This document shows, one piece after another, positions 42,315 through 54,944 of a stretch of 64,000 nt of DNA. The notes below the pieces were generated by a model that searched no databases, had not been told where the DNA came from, and worked only from the letters and a program-made list of their open reading frames with translations. Source of the DNA: Temnopleurus reevesii (Eukaryota > Echinodermata > Echinoidea > Temnopleuroida > Temnopleuridae); the NCBI GenBank assembly GCA_036244855.1, contig BQKZ01000114.1, positions 85,284-149,283 of the forward strand. The letters run 5' to 3'. A program made the position numbers and the translations under genes. The first letter of the stretch is position 1, and each line of letters begins with the position of its first letter.

Positions 42315-43847
42315 GCGCTGTAAAGAACATTGAAAATGTTCGCTGTACGTAACAAAGCCACTGTGATATATGTGTATCTATTGTAATATATATTATCTAA
42401 ACAGGCAACCTAAATATAGTATGCACATTTTGTGGGGCCGCAGTATTTTAACCAGCGATGTTTATATACACAGGCTGTGGATGGCAGTGTTAGTGACTGT
42501 AGTAGAAATAGTAGTAGTATTGTTGCATTTGTCAACTGGGTATGAGACTCATATTCACTAGTGCATGTCTATGCTGAATCAATAAGAATTCATTTTCATA
42601 ATAGCAGAACTATACATTCATGTTTGGACAGTACTTATCGCAGAAAAGAATTTATCTTTTCTTCACGTGCAAACAATCAAGAATCTGACAAAGAGCCTAA
42701 TTGAAACTGATCAATAAAAAAAACTGCATTGGGTATTTCATACCTGTAAATTTGTATGAAATTCACTAAATTCAATATGAATATGAAAAAAACTATGAAG
42801 GATAAAAGATTGGAATAAGGGGCTTCATGAAAAGGCACAATGCTAGATACATCTTAACAATTCGGAAATGAAATGAAATTTGAAAATGATGATATCCAAA
42901 ACATTTCACGTAAAGTTTTAGTACCTTAGAAATATATTTCTCATCAGTTCATTAGATAGAAAGCATTTAAGGCTTTGAATGGAACTCAGAATTTGCGTTC
43001 TAATCAATGAAAGAGCATATTATGAAGTGGCTCCTCTGATCACAATCTTTTCTAGAGTAATAGAAGAACAATAGATTTCTAAACTTTTAATGAATATTTG
43101 AAATATTTCTATGAAAGTATTGATTAGTTTTCTTCAGAAACAAGTCCCAAAGCAGCTGTAAATTTTTGACAACCGCGAATGCCTTCTTTCTGGACCCAGA
43201 ACTGCGTTAGACAGCCAAATTAAATGTAGACAGATACCAACGCTAAACTCAAACAAAGAAGCTGCTAATTTATATAAAAACTTGCCTAGACACTGTAAAA
43301 TATCTGTACAAAAAAGGGATAGTAGTTCTGTGCGCAGAATCGCTTCATTTCGCGGTAAATACGTGTTTGTAGTTCATCTGATAGCTGACTATAGCGCATT
43401 CAATCATTCCAGTAAATTGCACAATTATTAGACAAACTACAAAGTTGTACATGGCTTTCGGAAAATGAGCAACGAAATGTCAGTGCTGTGTTTGTATCGT
43501 GACGTGAATATAGTAGACATATTTAGAAGTATAGATGGATATTGCTGACAAAGATTCTAGACAAAATTATATATTGTGAAATATAATGGCATACAAAGTC
43601 TACATTGTATATCCTAAAGAGTAGAAATGGTGATAATGTTGTGTGTGTGTGCATAGTATTGTATTTCTTGCCGTTATTTATTCTATTGCCAAATGCAAAC
43701 AACTCTCTCATCTCTCTGGTATTCAGAATAATTCATAATTTGGACAAAATTATTACAATGGATGGATATTCATCAACACTGCAAAATGAACTACATTGTT
43801 CTGCATTTTCCTCTTTGAATTTAGTTAAAATACAATATACATATAAT

Positions 43848-43848
43848 G

Positions 43849-43886
<38 letters not shown>
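43848..43886. repeat. (TA)n microsatellite
   Basis: About 19 TA dinucleotides, in the presumed 3' UTR. Confidence 0.9.
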
Positions 43887-43889
<3 letters not shown>

Positions 43890-44076
43890 TAAGGTGAAGT
43901 CAATTTGTCATTATTTCAACCAACAGCACGAAGGTAACATCAATATTAATAATTATAATTATATGGACAGTAATAATGATGTGGATAATAATAACAATAT
44001 TGATAACAACAGTGAAATGCAGATTGGAACACTAGTAATACAGATTCAGCATAACTGTTTAATATTGTGGGAGATT

Positions 44077-44180
44077 TGGGGGTGTTGCAAGTAAGTTGCA
44101 ATCAGTTTCAGATAAATCACAGATTCAGAAATACTGATCTGTAACTTGTAATCAATTACAAATGTCTAGCAACACCCCTG
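44077..44180. mobile_element. Foldback MITE, GGGTGTTG family (short)
   Basis: gggggtgttgcaagtaagtt and tctagcaacacccc are inverted ends of a ~104 bp element with internal repeats of acagattcagaaatactgat type. It is a shortened relative of the elements at 33880 and 58851. Confidence 0.75.
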
Positions 44181-44575
44181 AGTCATTTGATGGCATTTTT
44201 TTTTCATGTGCCCCACTCTTCACAATCATGATAAGACTGAAGTGCAATATTATAAACTTCTGTAATTAACCAATCAAACTAGCCTTCAAAATGGATTTAA
44301 AACATTATTTCAGAGGAGCAGAAATAATGATGAATAATAAAACAAAGGCAGAGAGTACTTCATCAAGAACAATCTACATTTGTAAATAACAGTAGAAACA
44401 ATGGCATTGTAAATCTTGCAATGTTATCAAAACAGTCATGGTAGAAAATTTGTCTGCAATTGATAGGAATTCTCTTCATTATCTGTAAATACATCATTCA
44501 TATCTTCGTAGTGTACATATATTTGTAATATAAAATATTGTGTGTTTCTTTGACATGGCATGAAAAACTGTTGAA

Positions 44576-44640
44576 AACCATTGCAGTCATCATCGAAACC
44601 ATTGCACTCATCATCAAAACCATTAAAGAAATCATCGTAG
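44576..44640. repeat. 21-bp repeat, three copies
   Basis: aaaccattgcagtcatcatc and two variants in a row. A minus-strand frame reads it as a G-F-D-D repeat, which I do not take as coding. Confidence 0.75.
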
Positions 44641-45090
44641 CTATAGATTGCACTATTACAGATCATTCAATATCTATAGTTGTAGTAGTAGAAGTAGTCT
44701 GTTGCACAGTAGACGTATATGTGATCTCTACTTATGAAGTAGATTTTAGATTATATCATAGGTGTTCATATCACTGCATTTTAAACTAGCACGTGTATTT
44801 GTTGGCAAAATAGCTATTTAATTTGTACAGATATTTTCATTCAAGCAATTAACATTTATCTGAATCAATTCTATTCAGTTTTTTTCCTGAAATTCTACAG
44901 AGTAATACTTTTATGTGTGTACAGAGAAATTGTTTGTATTTTTCCCTATGTTTGTCACTTGTTGTGGTATAGATTTGTGTATACTTTTACTATTGTGTTT
45001 AAGATATGAGTCCATCGCAGGATAGAGATAGAAGACGGGAAGGGAAGAAGGGAAAACATTTATTTTATCGCTCCGCACGATCTGTAATTG

Positions 45091-45255
45091 GGTGGTGTTT
45101 CATGTAATTGTGAACTTTTTCAGAATGACTGGTTTCAATTCTGTTGCTGAACGATTGTGAATCGCATGTGTATGCATTTAATAACGTACCGGTATTCCAG
45201 TCTTTCTTAAAATCATTCTTATCTTTAAGAACGACTTGGTCATACACCGCCTAGG
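45091..45255. mobile_element. Foldback MITE, GGTGTTTCA..TTGG family
   Basis: ggtggtgtttcatgtaattg at the left and aagaacgacttggtcataca at the right are imperfect inverted ends; inner arms cagaatgactggtttcaatt and ccggtattccagtctttctt match too. The same family is at 59328-59481, and one arm is shared with the 290 bp array at 28505. Confidence 0.7.
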
Positions 45256-48200
45256 ATATCTACAATTACACTCCACTTACAATTCACAAATATGACACAT
45301 ACAAGCTAAAGTAAGTTTCATTCAGTGAATATGGGTAGCTTGTTCTGAAATCAATAATGGCACATATTCTGAACTTTGGTTTATACCTTTCAGTTAGACT
45401 AAAAATGTTGTTAGAATTATAAGAACTGAGGTAAACCTTTTAAAATTCTGAATGATATATATATCACAACTGACAGGTCTTTTTTTTTTTACAAATTTAT
45501 TGATCTTTACACACAAGCATCACTTTTCTGTGCACAGACTGGTATATGGTTTCATAGATTACAGTATCATATGGCTACAAACCATTACTAATTGTTAGTG
45601 ATCATTACTAATTTTGGCCTCAGATTTGTCAATTTATTTGTTAAACCCAGTAAAAGTTAATAATTTTGGTAACATAAGCACCATGCGTTTCAATGTAAAA
45701 CACCGAAGATTACTGATTTGGAGCATCATTATTACTAATTCCCACTGACCCATGTGGACAGCTACATGTATGCAGTATCCATAGATCGCCTAATGAAGCA
45801 TACTTGACTTTAAAAATCATGGTGTCAGCAACAAGTTTTCAATTCTTATGCCCCGTGAACAAGATTCTGATTTATTTATCAGCAAAGAATATAAATTTAT
45901 ACTACATTAATTAAATATACATATTGAATTGTACATATTCTTAAAAATGAACACACAATATGTGTAAACCAAAGTTCATAATATGAGCCAATGTGATGAA
46001 TTTACTTGTTTCATTTTGCATGTACACAGGCTGAAAAAAAAAATCATATCTTCATATTCTTTGTTTAAGTTCTCTATCTAAATAAATGGGAAAACTATAT
46101 ACGTCAGAACTCCAAAGTTTTGAGAGATATATGGAGGGTGTATGTTAGGAATGTGTACTTATATATAGCACAAGGAATGTAAATTCAGAATATTTGTGTT
46201 TTATAAAAATATTGATTTATATATATTGCAGTGTACTCTTATGTTACATATTATTATTGCGTTGCGTTGGAAAATATCAAATCAACTATGCTTCCTTTGC
46301 AAATTGTTTTGTTCTCTTTTTTTCATTATGTTTTAGTGTATTTGTAGAATATTACTGCCAAGATGATTAAGATATTTAAATACAAAGATTTATGCATTTT
46401 GAGAGTGTTATATATTAGCGAGAAATGAAAGAGTAAGGATTCTATGTGCTGTTTGTAATATAGATAAATATCTGTTTATTCTATCATATTGTTTGTATTC
46501 GATGGTGTTCTAAAACTCTTTGATGGTTATCGTAAAACTGGATTTTTAAACAAGAAAGATATATTCAGTGTGCAATTTATAAGAGGAATATTTATAGTAT
46601 TATTTTAAAACACCTTGTACTTAATTCAAATTAGACTAAATATAAAATATCAACTCTAGATTTAAAACCTCAAGTCGTATTGGAAAATACAGGTAGTATT
46701 GCAAAAGACAGTAATATTACAACAGAAACAAAATAGATATTTTATATCAAAACTTAGATAAAAAGACAGACTTCTATAGAGCAACAAATAGGCTCAACAC
46801 CCAATATCAAATAGAATCCTTTGTTTGAAATATCAATGCGTACTGATATTTATAATCATGTCTAATATGTGTGCTTGTTTTGGTTTTGTAAATTAAACAC
46901 CAGTCAATTTTTTTCATGTTAAGGATATATTTTATAGAATGTTATAGCTCCTGAGTTGTGAAAGATTTATTTTTGTATGGAGTTAAGGAAGAAATGGTTA
47001 CTCATCGCTATGGAAACTGAAAAGGTTTAATGGATCGAGTCGTGAAAGAGAGTTATTTGGAATATCTGAAAACCATTCCAATTGTTTTCAATGTATTTTG
47101 TTGTCAATCGGTCTGACAAATGAATTTTATTTCTAGATGTTATTTTTCTGTGTGTTTGAAATTATCATTTTGAGTGGAGAGTGTATGTGAAAATAAAAAC
47201 AAAATAGTGACATTTATTTCTTGATTTCATTCAAAGCATTTGTTTTGCAAGGGAATTTATGTTTCAATTGAACACAAATGTACATCACTTCTTTTTACAT
47301 GCCAAAGTTGGTGATGTACAATCTCGTCATATTCATGCACAGAGAATCTAGTTGTAATAGTTTGATGGGCTTCTTAGTTGACCATTTGTTTGACAAATGG
47401 GAATGCTAACATACAATCTAACGAAAATCACAAGTGTACTAGTGATTTGTAATAGGAGAGAGGGTTTTTCAATAAAAGCAGTTCAAAATAACTAATTAGA
47501 AGTTTTTCCATAAATCACTCTTCAAATTTATTGATTCACTCTTCAGCATTTTATTCTGCAAGTAGAGGTTAGATAATGTATATGTGTACCATTACCACAA
47601 CTAATTATTGAACTAGATTCAAATTAAATACATTCACTACATTGTAATCTAAAACATTGCAAGATTGGAATCTATTTAGACCAGTAAGGGCATTAACTAT
47701 GTTGCATGCAACAGCAACAAGATTATCATGATGATAACAGACTCTATTATAGAATAAATTTGATTTTGTTCTCACTGGTTGGGCTTGGCTAATGTATTCA
47801 TGTACCCATTCTGAGATATGGATTAAATATATACATCAGGAAAGTGAAAAAAGGTAAAAAGGTAAATGTATCCAGAAAGTACTATTTATGAGGGATTTTG
47901 AAAGCCCTCATCAATGATATTTTGAAGAATGTAAGAATAAAATTCATGCAAAAAAACTAATTTACGCAAAAGCATGAAGCAAAATGATGAATGACATAGC
48001 TTTGATGAATGACATAGCTTTGTCCGAAGCAAATAAATAACATTTGTATCAACATGGATCTTACATGTAGGATAAATGCAACGCATAATAATCAGTTTAC
48101 ATCTAGAGTTTTTAATTATCTTGATACCTGTATTTAAGTGAATATCTCTTTGCAAAAGGTAGGGTAAGATATATCATTTAAATTAGTATGTAGCACTTTC

Positions 48201-49097
48201 AACCATGGTTGAATGTTCATATGCTTTCAGATTGTGCCATAAGAAAAATATGTTCTTATGTACATGTAGTAATAAAATTTAGTTACTTTACATGTATAAT
48301 GTATTTTTAAATAGTCATAAATCTTTAACGACTCATATTAACATGGCAAGTTGGAATAAACTTATTCATTTCTAGTAGACCAAAATATTCTGTAACACAA
48401 TTGAAAATAACTATCATATGCAGTAGTCTTAAGTGTGAATTTCTAAAGTACAGAACGTTAAATACTTTTATAAATCACATTTGGGCACAGCCATTAAATC
48501 TTGCCATTGAAGCAACTTTTACAATGCCTGGCTGCATTATTTAGAAATTTAATACAGAAGTAAATATAACCTGAAAATATATCAGAAAAAACATTTATTT
48601 GATGATTTGGGCTTTATTTTCTTGGTGCTTTGAAATATGTGCAATGGAAGTAATCAATTGATCTTAGTCTACAAGGTTTGAAAACATTATGTTTGCAGTA
48701 GAATATATTAGAAAATAGAATACACAGAATACAAAAGAGATGTAAATCTGCAAATTACACAGTATGTAGTGCATAGATTTTTAGTCAACTGCATAAAATA
48801 TTAGAAATCAACATTTAAAGAGGTTTTAACTAATATTATCGAGTTTCAGGAGAATAGATTTGTTTTCACCCTGCAACTACACTGTACCCTATCAAAATAT
48901 GCATTCATTAAATAATACCGAGTTACTTATATAATTGAAATGTATGTGCTGTAATCTAAGCCTAAAGTTTATCTAGAAATTCCCAAACGCTTCTTCTGGC
49001 ATTTAATGGTCACAGTTTTATTTTCTTTCAGACAATCATGTTTGACATCTTGTGGTGGTTAAGTGTTCTTCATAATGTACATTATTTGTCAATGAGA

Positions 49098-49103
49098 AAT
49101 AAA
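49098..49103 (+). terminator. Distal poly(A) signal AATAAA
   Basis: AATAAA followed 20-40 nt later by a strong GT/T-rich element (tgttgtcttgtctg). Repeats of the intron type resume immediately after, at about 49140, consistent with the end of a transcribed unit. Confidence 0.45.
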
Positions 49104-49140
49104 TGTTGCACTAAAATACACCCTCTGTTGTCTTGTCTGC

Positions 49141-49515
49141 CTCTTTTGAAAGTGCTCAATGATGGACTGTTTCATTTTCCTGTTTATGAGATATGCAAAT
49201 AATATGCAAAAAGCCTAACAGCTTGAAGTAATTGTTATTTTCTCATAAAAGGAAACATGAAATGGCCTACTATTCAGTGATTGCATTCTGGGCATTGATG
49301 CATTCTATATCGAAGCTTCAACACAAGGTAACTTGAAAAACTTGTCAAAGCGAAGTAACAAGGCCACTTCACATGTTTGTTCAAGTTGCCTTTTGGTGGT
49401 CAATGATCAAGTGTTTCATTTTCCTGTAACAGCGAGGCCAACCACTACTGCTTCTTTTTTTTCAAATATGAAAATGATATGCAAAGAGCCAAACAGTTAA
49501 AGCAATTGGGAAACT
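49141..49515. repeat. Direct repeat pair
   Basis: gtttcattttcctgt followed by atgcaaa..agcc(a/t)aacag occurs at 49168-49230 and 49411-49505, the second interrupted by a ~30 bp addition. No function apparent. Confidence 0.65.
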
Positions 49516-49544
49516 GGGGCCAATTAATTGCATGTAATAGTATA

Positions 49545-50200
49545 CAATTTTTCACGGCCGCCAGATGGTGCAGTGGGAACTATCATCCCCGAAGTCACGT
49601 CGAGAGGCTATCATCCTGAGGGCGCAGCCCGAAGGATGATAGCCTCTCGATCGGCGTGACTGAGGGGATGATGGTTACACTAAATCCATCTGAAGGCAGT
49701 AAAAAATCGGTTTATATCCGTCATCGATAACACACGCAAAGTAAGTCCTGATGTTAGATTAGATTTTCATATCTTTAAATTATGCTATAAATAATGGATC
49801 CCGGCAGAAAACGAGGAAGTGGACACTGGCACATGTCAAAATTAGGCAGCCTTAATTGCCTTCGCATAAATCAACGTTCACACTGTACGCTACACGGGCC
49901 CCCGGCCCCGGCCGCCCCGGCACTGTGCATGCCCAGCTCGCGCGTGGCAATCGATCATCATAACACGTAGCAGCTTTGCCACGCAGCATAAACAGCGCGT
50001 ACCATTTTATTTAGAAACGTCACCCGGTAATAGTTCATCTGGGAAGCTGTAGATAGTTTCCGAACTATTTACGGATGACGTCACATTTAACTGAATTTCG
50101 ATGCCGGTGGGAGTTATCAATAGTCACGTGAAGGGATTTAGACCAATCACCGGCTCAGAATCTTTTTATGACGGATATAATCTTAGTAGCTATCCTCTTC
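49545..50200. mobile_element. Hairpin-bearing element with TTATATCC..GGATATAA repeats
   Basis: A very long hairpin at about 49565-49695 (core gaggctatcatcctgag / cgaaggatgatagcctc) is followed by TTATATCCGTCAT at 49712-49724, whose perfect inverse ATGACGGATATAA lies at 50168-50180. A TGACGTCA palindrome sits at 50076-50083. The same arrangement is seen at 21070-21557. No coding frame. Confidence 0.7.
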
Positions 50201-50295
50201 TCGCTATGATGTCTTAACTTCTTGTGCCACCCTCTTAACATAGACACAAACGTTGATAGCTATATGTTACGGAAGCTTCTAAGTGCCATCGACTT

Positions 50296-50391
50296 GGAGA
50301 CTTGGCGAGATAATTTATCTTGTGAAGTCGACTTAATATCCATATTTTGTCGACTTGTAAAGATATTTATCTAACCATGTCGACTTAATAA
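50296..50391. repeat. GTCGACTT repeats at the edge of the gap
   Basis: (g)tcgactt recurs at about 50290, 50327, 50349 and 50379 with similar gataatttatct / gatatttatct spacers, a short tandem array of 25-45 bp units. It continues into the unsequenced gap, which probably explains the gap. Confidence 0.65.
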
Positions 50392-50886
50392 NNNNNNNNN
50401 NNNNNNNNNNNNNNNNNNNNNNNNNNNNNNNNNNNNNNNNNNNNNNNNNNNNNNNNNNNNNNNNNNNNNNNNNNNNNNNNNNNNNNNNNNNNNNNNNNNN
50501 NNNNNNNNNNNNNNNNNNNNNNNNNNNNNNNNNNNNNNNNNNNNNNNNNNNNNNNNNNNNNNNNNNNNNNNNNNNNNNNNNNNNNNNNNNNNNNNNNNNN
50601 NNNNNNNNNNNNNNNNNNNNNNNNNNNNNNNNNNNNNNNNNNNNNNNNNNNNNNNNNNNNNNNNNNNNNNNNNNNNNNNNNNNNNNNNNNNNNNNNNNNN
50701 NNNNNNNNNNNNNNNNNNNNNNNNNNNNNNNNNNNNNNNNNNNNNNNNNNNNNNNNNNNNNNNNNNNNNNNNNNNNNNNNNNNNNNNNNNNNNNNNNNNN
50801 NNNNNNNNNNNNNNNNNNNNNNNNNNNNNNNNNNNNNNNNNNNNNNNNNNNNNNNNNNNNNNNNNNNNNNNNNNNNNNNNNNNNNN
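50392..50886. other. Assembly gap of 495 N
   Basis: Undetermined bases. Reading frames running through it are artefacts. Sequence after the gap (50935-50997: atcacgtggtacgattagac, caatcagctgactg) resembles the right part of the element before it, so the gap probably lies within repeated element copies. Confidence 0.95.
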
Positions 50887-51182
50887 CTTTTTTTCCACAG
50901 AAATGAACGGGTGTTCCGCGATGCACATTTTCATTGAATGATCACGTGGTACGATTAGACCAATCAGCTGACTGAAACTGTCTAAGCCATCTTATAATCT
51001 TTGCATTAGAGGTACATGTACATGTATGCTTAAAATTTGCATCTATTACTTTAATAGTAAACCTACCTTTAGTATTGTTATCTACATGTAGAAAACAGCT
51101 GGCATTTCAGCAACTGGAGAGAAGTTGGCATTAGAGCAATCCTAGATTTGAGTGAAGATAGAGTAAAAGAGAAAAAAAGAGG

Positions 51183-51184
<2 letters not shown>

Positions 51185-51215
<31 letters not shown>

Positions 51216-51260
51216 TAAAGAGAGAGAACAAGAGAACGATAAGGAGAGAGAGAGATTTTT
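51185..51260. repeat. (GA)n tract
   Basis: gagagagagagagagag with interruptions, followed by a T8 run. It makes a low-complexity Leu/Ser frame on the minus strand that is not a gene. Confidence 0.85.
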
Positions 51261-51511
51261 TTTTCCACAAGGAATAGAGTTACAAACCAATGTCAACATC
51301 TGAAAGACGTGATCAGGGCTCAAACCTGCAGTGCAGGAAACATCCCAAATCAATTTGTATCTGTCCCGATCAGCTTAATTGACGGTACCTCCCACAATGA
51401 TGCATTGTCAGAGATGGATAGAAAGACTGAGGCCAAGAGAGTAAAATGGGAGGGAAGATGGGGAATGATACAGAGAGTACAGTGGAAATTCAGGTATAAA
51501 GAGATCTGGAG

Positions 51512-51673
51512 GGGGGGTGTTTCATCAAGATTTGTCGCAGCGACAAGGAGCCATTTTCCAACAGTTCCCATAGCAACTGTCAGCGATAGTGCTTTTCATC
51601 CAATCACAATCAAGGAATTTGTCAGCGCTGACTAATTGTCTCTGCGACAAATCTTGATGCAACACCCCCCAGA
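51512..51673. mobile_element. Foldback MITE, GTTTCATCAAGATTTGTCGC family
   Basis: The ends gggggtgtttcatcaagatt and tcttgatgcaacaccccc are inverted over at least 30 bp including TTTGTCGCAGCGACA. The interior holds agttcccatagcaactgtca and atccaatcacaatcaaggaa. It is the reverse-orientation relative of 9448-9613. Confidence 0.88.
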
Positions 51674-51851
51674 TGTAGCAAAATTCCTGATATAAAGGGG
51701 TAAAATTTTTGGTCCCAGCTCTTTATAACTTATTGTTTTATAACCCTACTATACAAAAGATTTATTTTTTATAATCCCAAGCACCTCATTATACTGAGTT
51801 TTCACCGTATGAGAAAGAGTATTGGAGGTGTGAATTAAAGAGACAGAGGGG

Positions 51852-51983
51852 AGCCCCAGTCACATAGGGCCCCGAAAGCAACACGATTGAACAAGACTTT
51901 GTTAGCAGGCAGTTAACTGTGAACTAAAAAGAGTTGTGTTGAATCGTGTTGCTTCCAGGGTTCTATGTGACTGGGGGCCTTGA
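51852..51983. mobile_element. Foldback MITE, CCCCGGTCACATAGG family
   Basis: gccccagtcacatagggccc and ttctatgtgactgggggcc are inverted, with a second inner pair gcaacacgatt / aatcgtgttgc and agttaactg near the centre. It is the second copy of the palindrome at 7549-7685. Confidence 0.88.
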
Positions 51984-51999
51984 CAACTATTTACTATTT

Positions 52000-53060
52000 T
52001 GTAATTCGGTTTGCATCTGTTATTTGTTGCTACACATACGTTTGGCAATAGACTAGTTTGAATAAGGGTTCAAATTCATGCATGGCTTTTTTTGTCTAAT
52101 GTCCACATGATGTGTTGCTATGGCAGGCAAGTCCTGAGCAACTTTTTAAAAAAGTGTTTCTAATGTCTTTTTTTCTCATTCTATTTGTCATTTATTCCCA
52201 GCTTTCTTAATCCACAAATACTAATACAGAGGAAGTACAGGCAATAATAATTATAGAGCAAACTTCAAACCTGTAAATTCTAAGTTAGTTGACTAATCAC
52301 TGAGAAACATGTACAACCAAAATTCTTGTACGAGCCACTTTCACCAGTACTGCCCTGCAGAATGCCCTTCATGTTATTTTTTCAGTCCCCAAATTACGGA
52401 TCCACTTTGCGCATCTCTCCCTACATGTACATGTATCTGTCCTGTGGTTGGGAGAGGGAAGACCATCTTTTTGTTTCTTTCAAAAGAAATCACCTGGACT
52501 TCCCCTTTAATTAAAAAAAAAGGGACCATCAAGGAGATGACAAACACTCAATATGAATAAGCCATCACAAAATTGCATACTTTCCAAAGTTTCATTTAAT
52601 TCTAATCAATTTAAAATTTGATAAATATTTACACAGCTAATCATTTGATGAAGAATAAATCAGTAAAAATGTGTATTACACAGTACTTGTGTACTAGAAG
52701 TTATGTATTATTTACATATTTCTTTGGCGTTTTACATCCTAAAGTACAGTATGAAAACTTGCAAAGTTAAGTTTAGATGACAAATGATATTATTCATTAA
52801 GTGAGTTAAATTTTTGAGTCACTAAAGACTTTATATTAAACAAGAGAAAACTTCTGTGAAAATGCTTAATATTAATGCTACAAAATGGGTCCAATTAAAT
52901 ATAAATATACTTCAATAGTTATAATTAAACATTGCTGAAAGAATGATACAATTATTAACTATACTGTATCACATCAAAACCTTCTAAAACTCCAAAAATT
53001 TGACCTTACTTTAGTGTCCTTTTGCTAAAATTGTACAAGTAACCCAAAATATTTGCACTG
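52000..53060. other. AT-rich intergenic or UTR sequence
   Basis: No exon, hairpin or repeat recognised. It could belong to the 3' UTR or downstream region of the minus-strand gene near 60 kb; nothing proves it. Confidence 0.4.
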
Positions 53061-53070
53061 AAATTTAGTA

Positions 53071-53241
53071 CAGTCAAACCTGTGTAATGTATAAAGACCA
53101 TAAATCCAAGGGAGACAGAAAAATATGTTTTTTAACAGCAGGTGGTCTCTATAGACATGTTCATTTACATGCAATTTGCGTTCTTGGGAGTCAAGAACGG
53201 TGGTCTTTCTATACAAATGGTCGCTAAAGCAGGTTTGACTG
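53071..53241. mobile_element. Mariner/pogo-type MITE with TA duplication
   Basis: Perfect 12-bp terminal repeats CAGTCAAACCTG and CAGGTTTGACTG, flanked by TA on both sides (53069-53070, 53242-53243), with inner arms ggtggtctctata and tggtctttctatac. TA target duplication and CAGT-type ends fit Tc1/mariner-pogo superfamily MITEs. 171 bp, no coding capacity. Confidence 0.85.
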
Positions 53242-53244
53242 TAA

Positions 53245-54760
53245 GTAGAATCAAAGAGTCATGTTGATAATAATGAAAACAATATTGCTCCCACAATCAG
53301 TTTGCGAACTGGGATGGATGGGTAATTATTAAGTATAATTTGTAAAAACTTCATGTACCATTTACTAAGGCATGAAAAATTTGAATGTTGAAAAATTCTA
53401 TATCAACAACAGCTCTTCCACCAGACATAAAAGAAAAGTCTCGAAAATTTTACTAAAAATTTAAACTTTCAAACGTATTTATAATCCATAACCTCATACC
53501 CTTTGAGATTGATGAAAAAGGAGAATTTCAATCCCCATAAGATATAAAGCAGTCACTCAAAATCAATGAAAATTTAACATTGCAAACATCTTCACAGCCC
53601 ATACCAAACATTCTAATCTTATAATTAAATTCTCTTAGGATAGTATAATACAATTACAATGAAAAAGCTATAAAAACATGAGTTTGGAATGATTAGAATC
53701 CAATTATTCCCTCCAAATTCATTTTGGTTGGGAAGTTAATTCTGAGATGAATGAAAAATTTTAGAAATGCGTGATAAAATGAACATACAAATATTCACTG
53801 AGAAGTCCCTTGCACACGAGATATGTGACATAATTGAAGATAAATCTAAAGCCATCAAACATACATGCAGGGATGCCAACCTAAAACCGTATTCTCTGTA
53901 TTTTTAGTTAGGATAAGGGGTACCTCACTCAATGGATACGGGTAATAATTCACCACAATGAAATACCACCATGCATCCACCTGTCAACCTGAAAGCTCTT
54001 AACATTCATGTTACCTTTAGAATAAAACGAGGTACATTTTTCGCACAATTTGACAGGTGTGTCACCAAGAACATAAAGCATTAGTCTGGAATGGGTCATG
54101 AATAGTCAATACCAGTAGACAATATAACATGTTCTCCACAGAGACAGGTGCGATGCCTTTTAGTATCATGGTGTTCTGCATTCATAAACATCTGTAGGTC
54201 TTAGTACCACCTTATGAGGTAAAATAGAATAGAAAAATTGAAGAGTACGATTTTTGGTTGGCATGTCAGTACATGTAACAAGGCAGCAATAGAATATCTG
54301 AGAGTTTCACTGCATCCATGCACGTCAACAGATCATCCTCCATAAAAAGTGGCTCTGGCATTGTTTCATAAAGCTGTTTGAAGATCTATGCTGGACTTTA
54401 CGATTGACTGGTGACCCTTTACTGCCCTGATAACTCTTGTTGCTGATTCGCACATGAAAAAGTGTCACCAATTGTTCATAGAGTCTGAAGAAAAAAGTTA
54501 CAACCCACAAGCCCTTGCAACAAAGAGTTTCCCAAACATACATGTATCAAATATAATAATAACAATTAAAGAAAAAATATATGCCAACAACTACGATATC
54601 AGAAATTGAAAAAATGCACACTAAATACATGTACCTGCTTTGATTTTAACATTACTGAAAATATTTATGAAATAGTAATACATTGGCAAGATGCTTCCAA
54701 ACTAGAGATAATTGCAACTATTGCATAAATGAACATATATGATTTGTGCTACATACTGAT
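53245..54760. other. AT-rich sequence, little structure
   Basis: Between the MITE and the large duplication. About 54360-54500 may contain a worn foldback (gtttcataaagctgtttg, ttcatagagtc), too weak to call. No genes seen. Confidence 0.4.
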
Positions 54761-54944
54761 TGCATAATACTGATTACAAATTACTAGGACGTATCAAAAA
54801 CACTACAAACAGAGTACAAACATAAATCATATTACTTATTATATCCCTTACACTAAGAACGTTGCATTGACAGTGTACAGACAAGAAAAATGAATAGATT
54901 TGCAAAGAAAGCCGTTTGCCATTGAATAGTACCATGGAATAGTA

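Larger units (their letters stand above)
41281..49120 (+). other. APBB: Probable 3' UTR of the Fe65 gene (several candidate ends)
   Basis: After the stop there are ~7.8 kb of AT-rich sequence with few tandem duplications, unlike the introns. Candidate poly(A) signals AATAAA lie at 41890, 41958, 47192 and 49098. The last is followed by gcactaaaatacacc and a GT-rich ctctgttgtcttgtctgcc, a textbook arrangement; the one at 47192 also has a T-rich downstream region. The short end near 41980 is equally possible. Repeats inside are limited to two MITEs, a (TA)n and a 21-bp triplet. Confidence 0.5.

Noticed and set aside
50333..50934. Open frames of about 190 codons
   Set aside because: Almost entirely N from the assembly gap.
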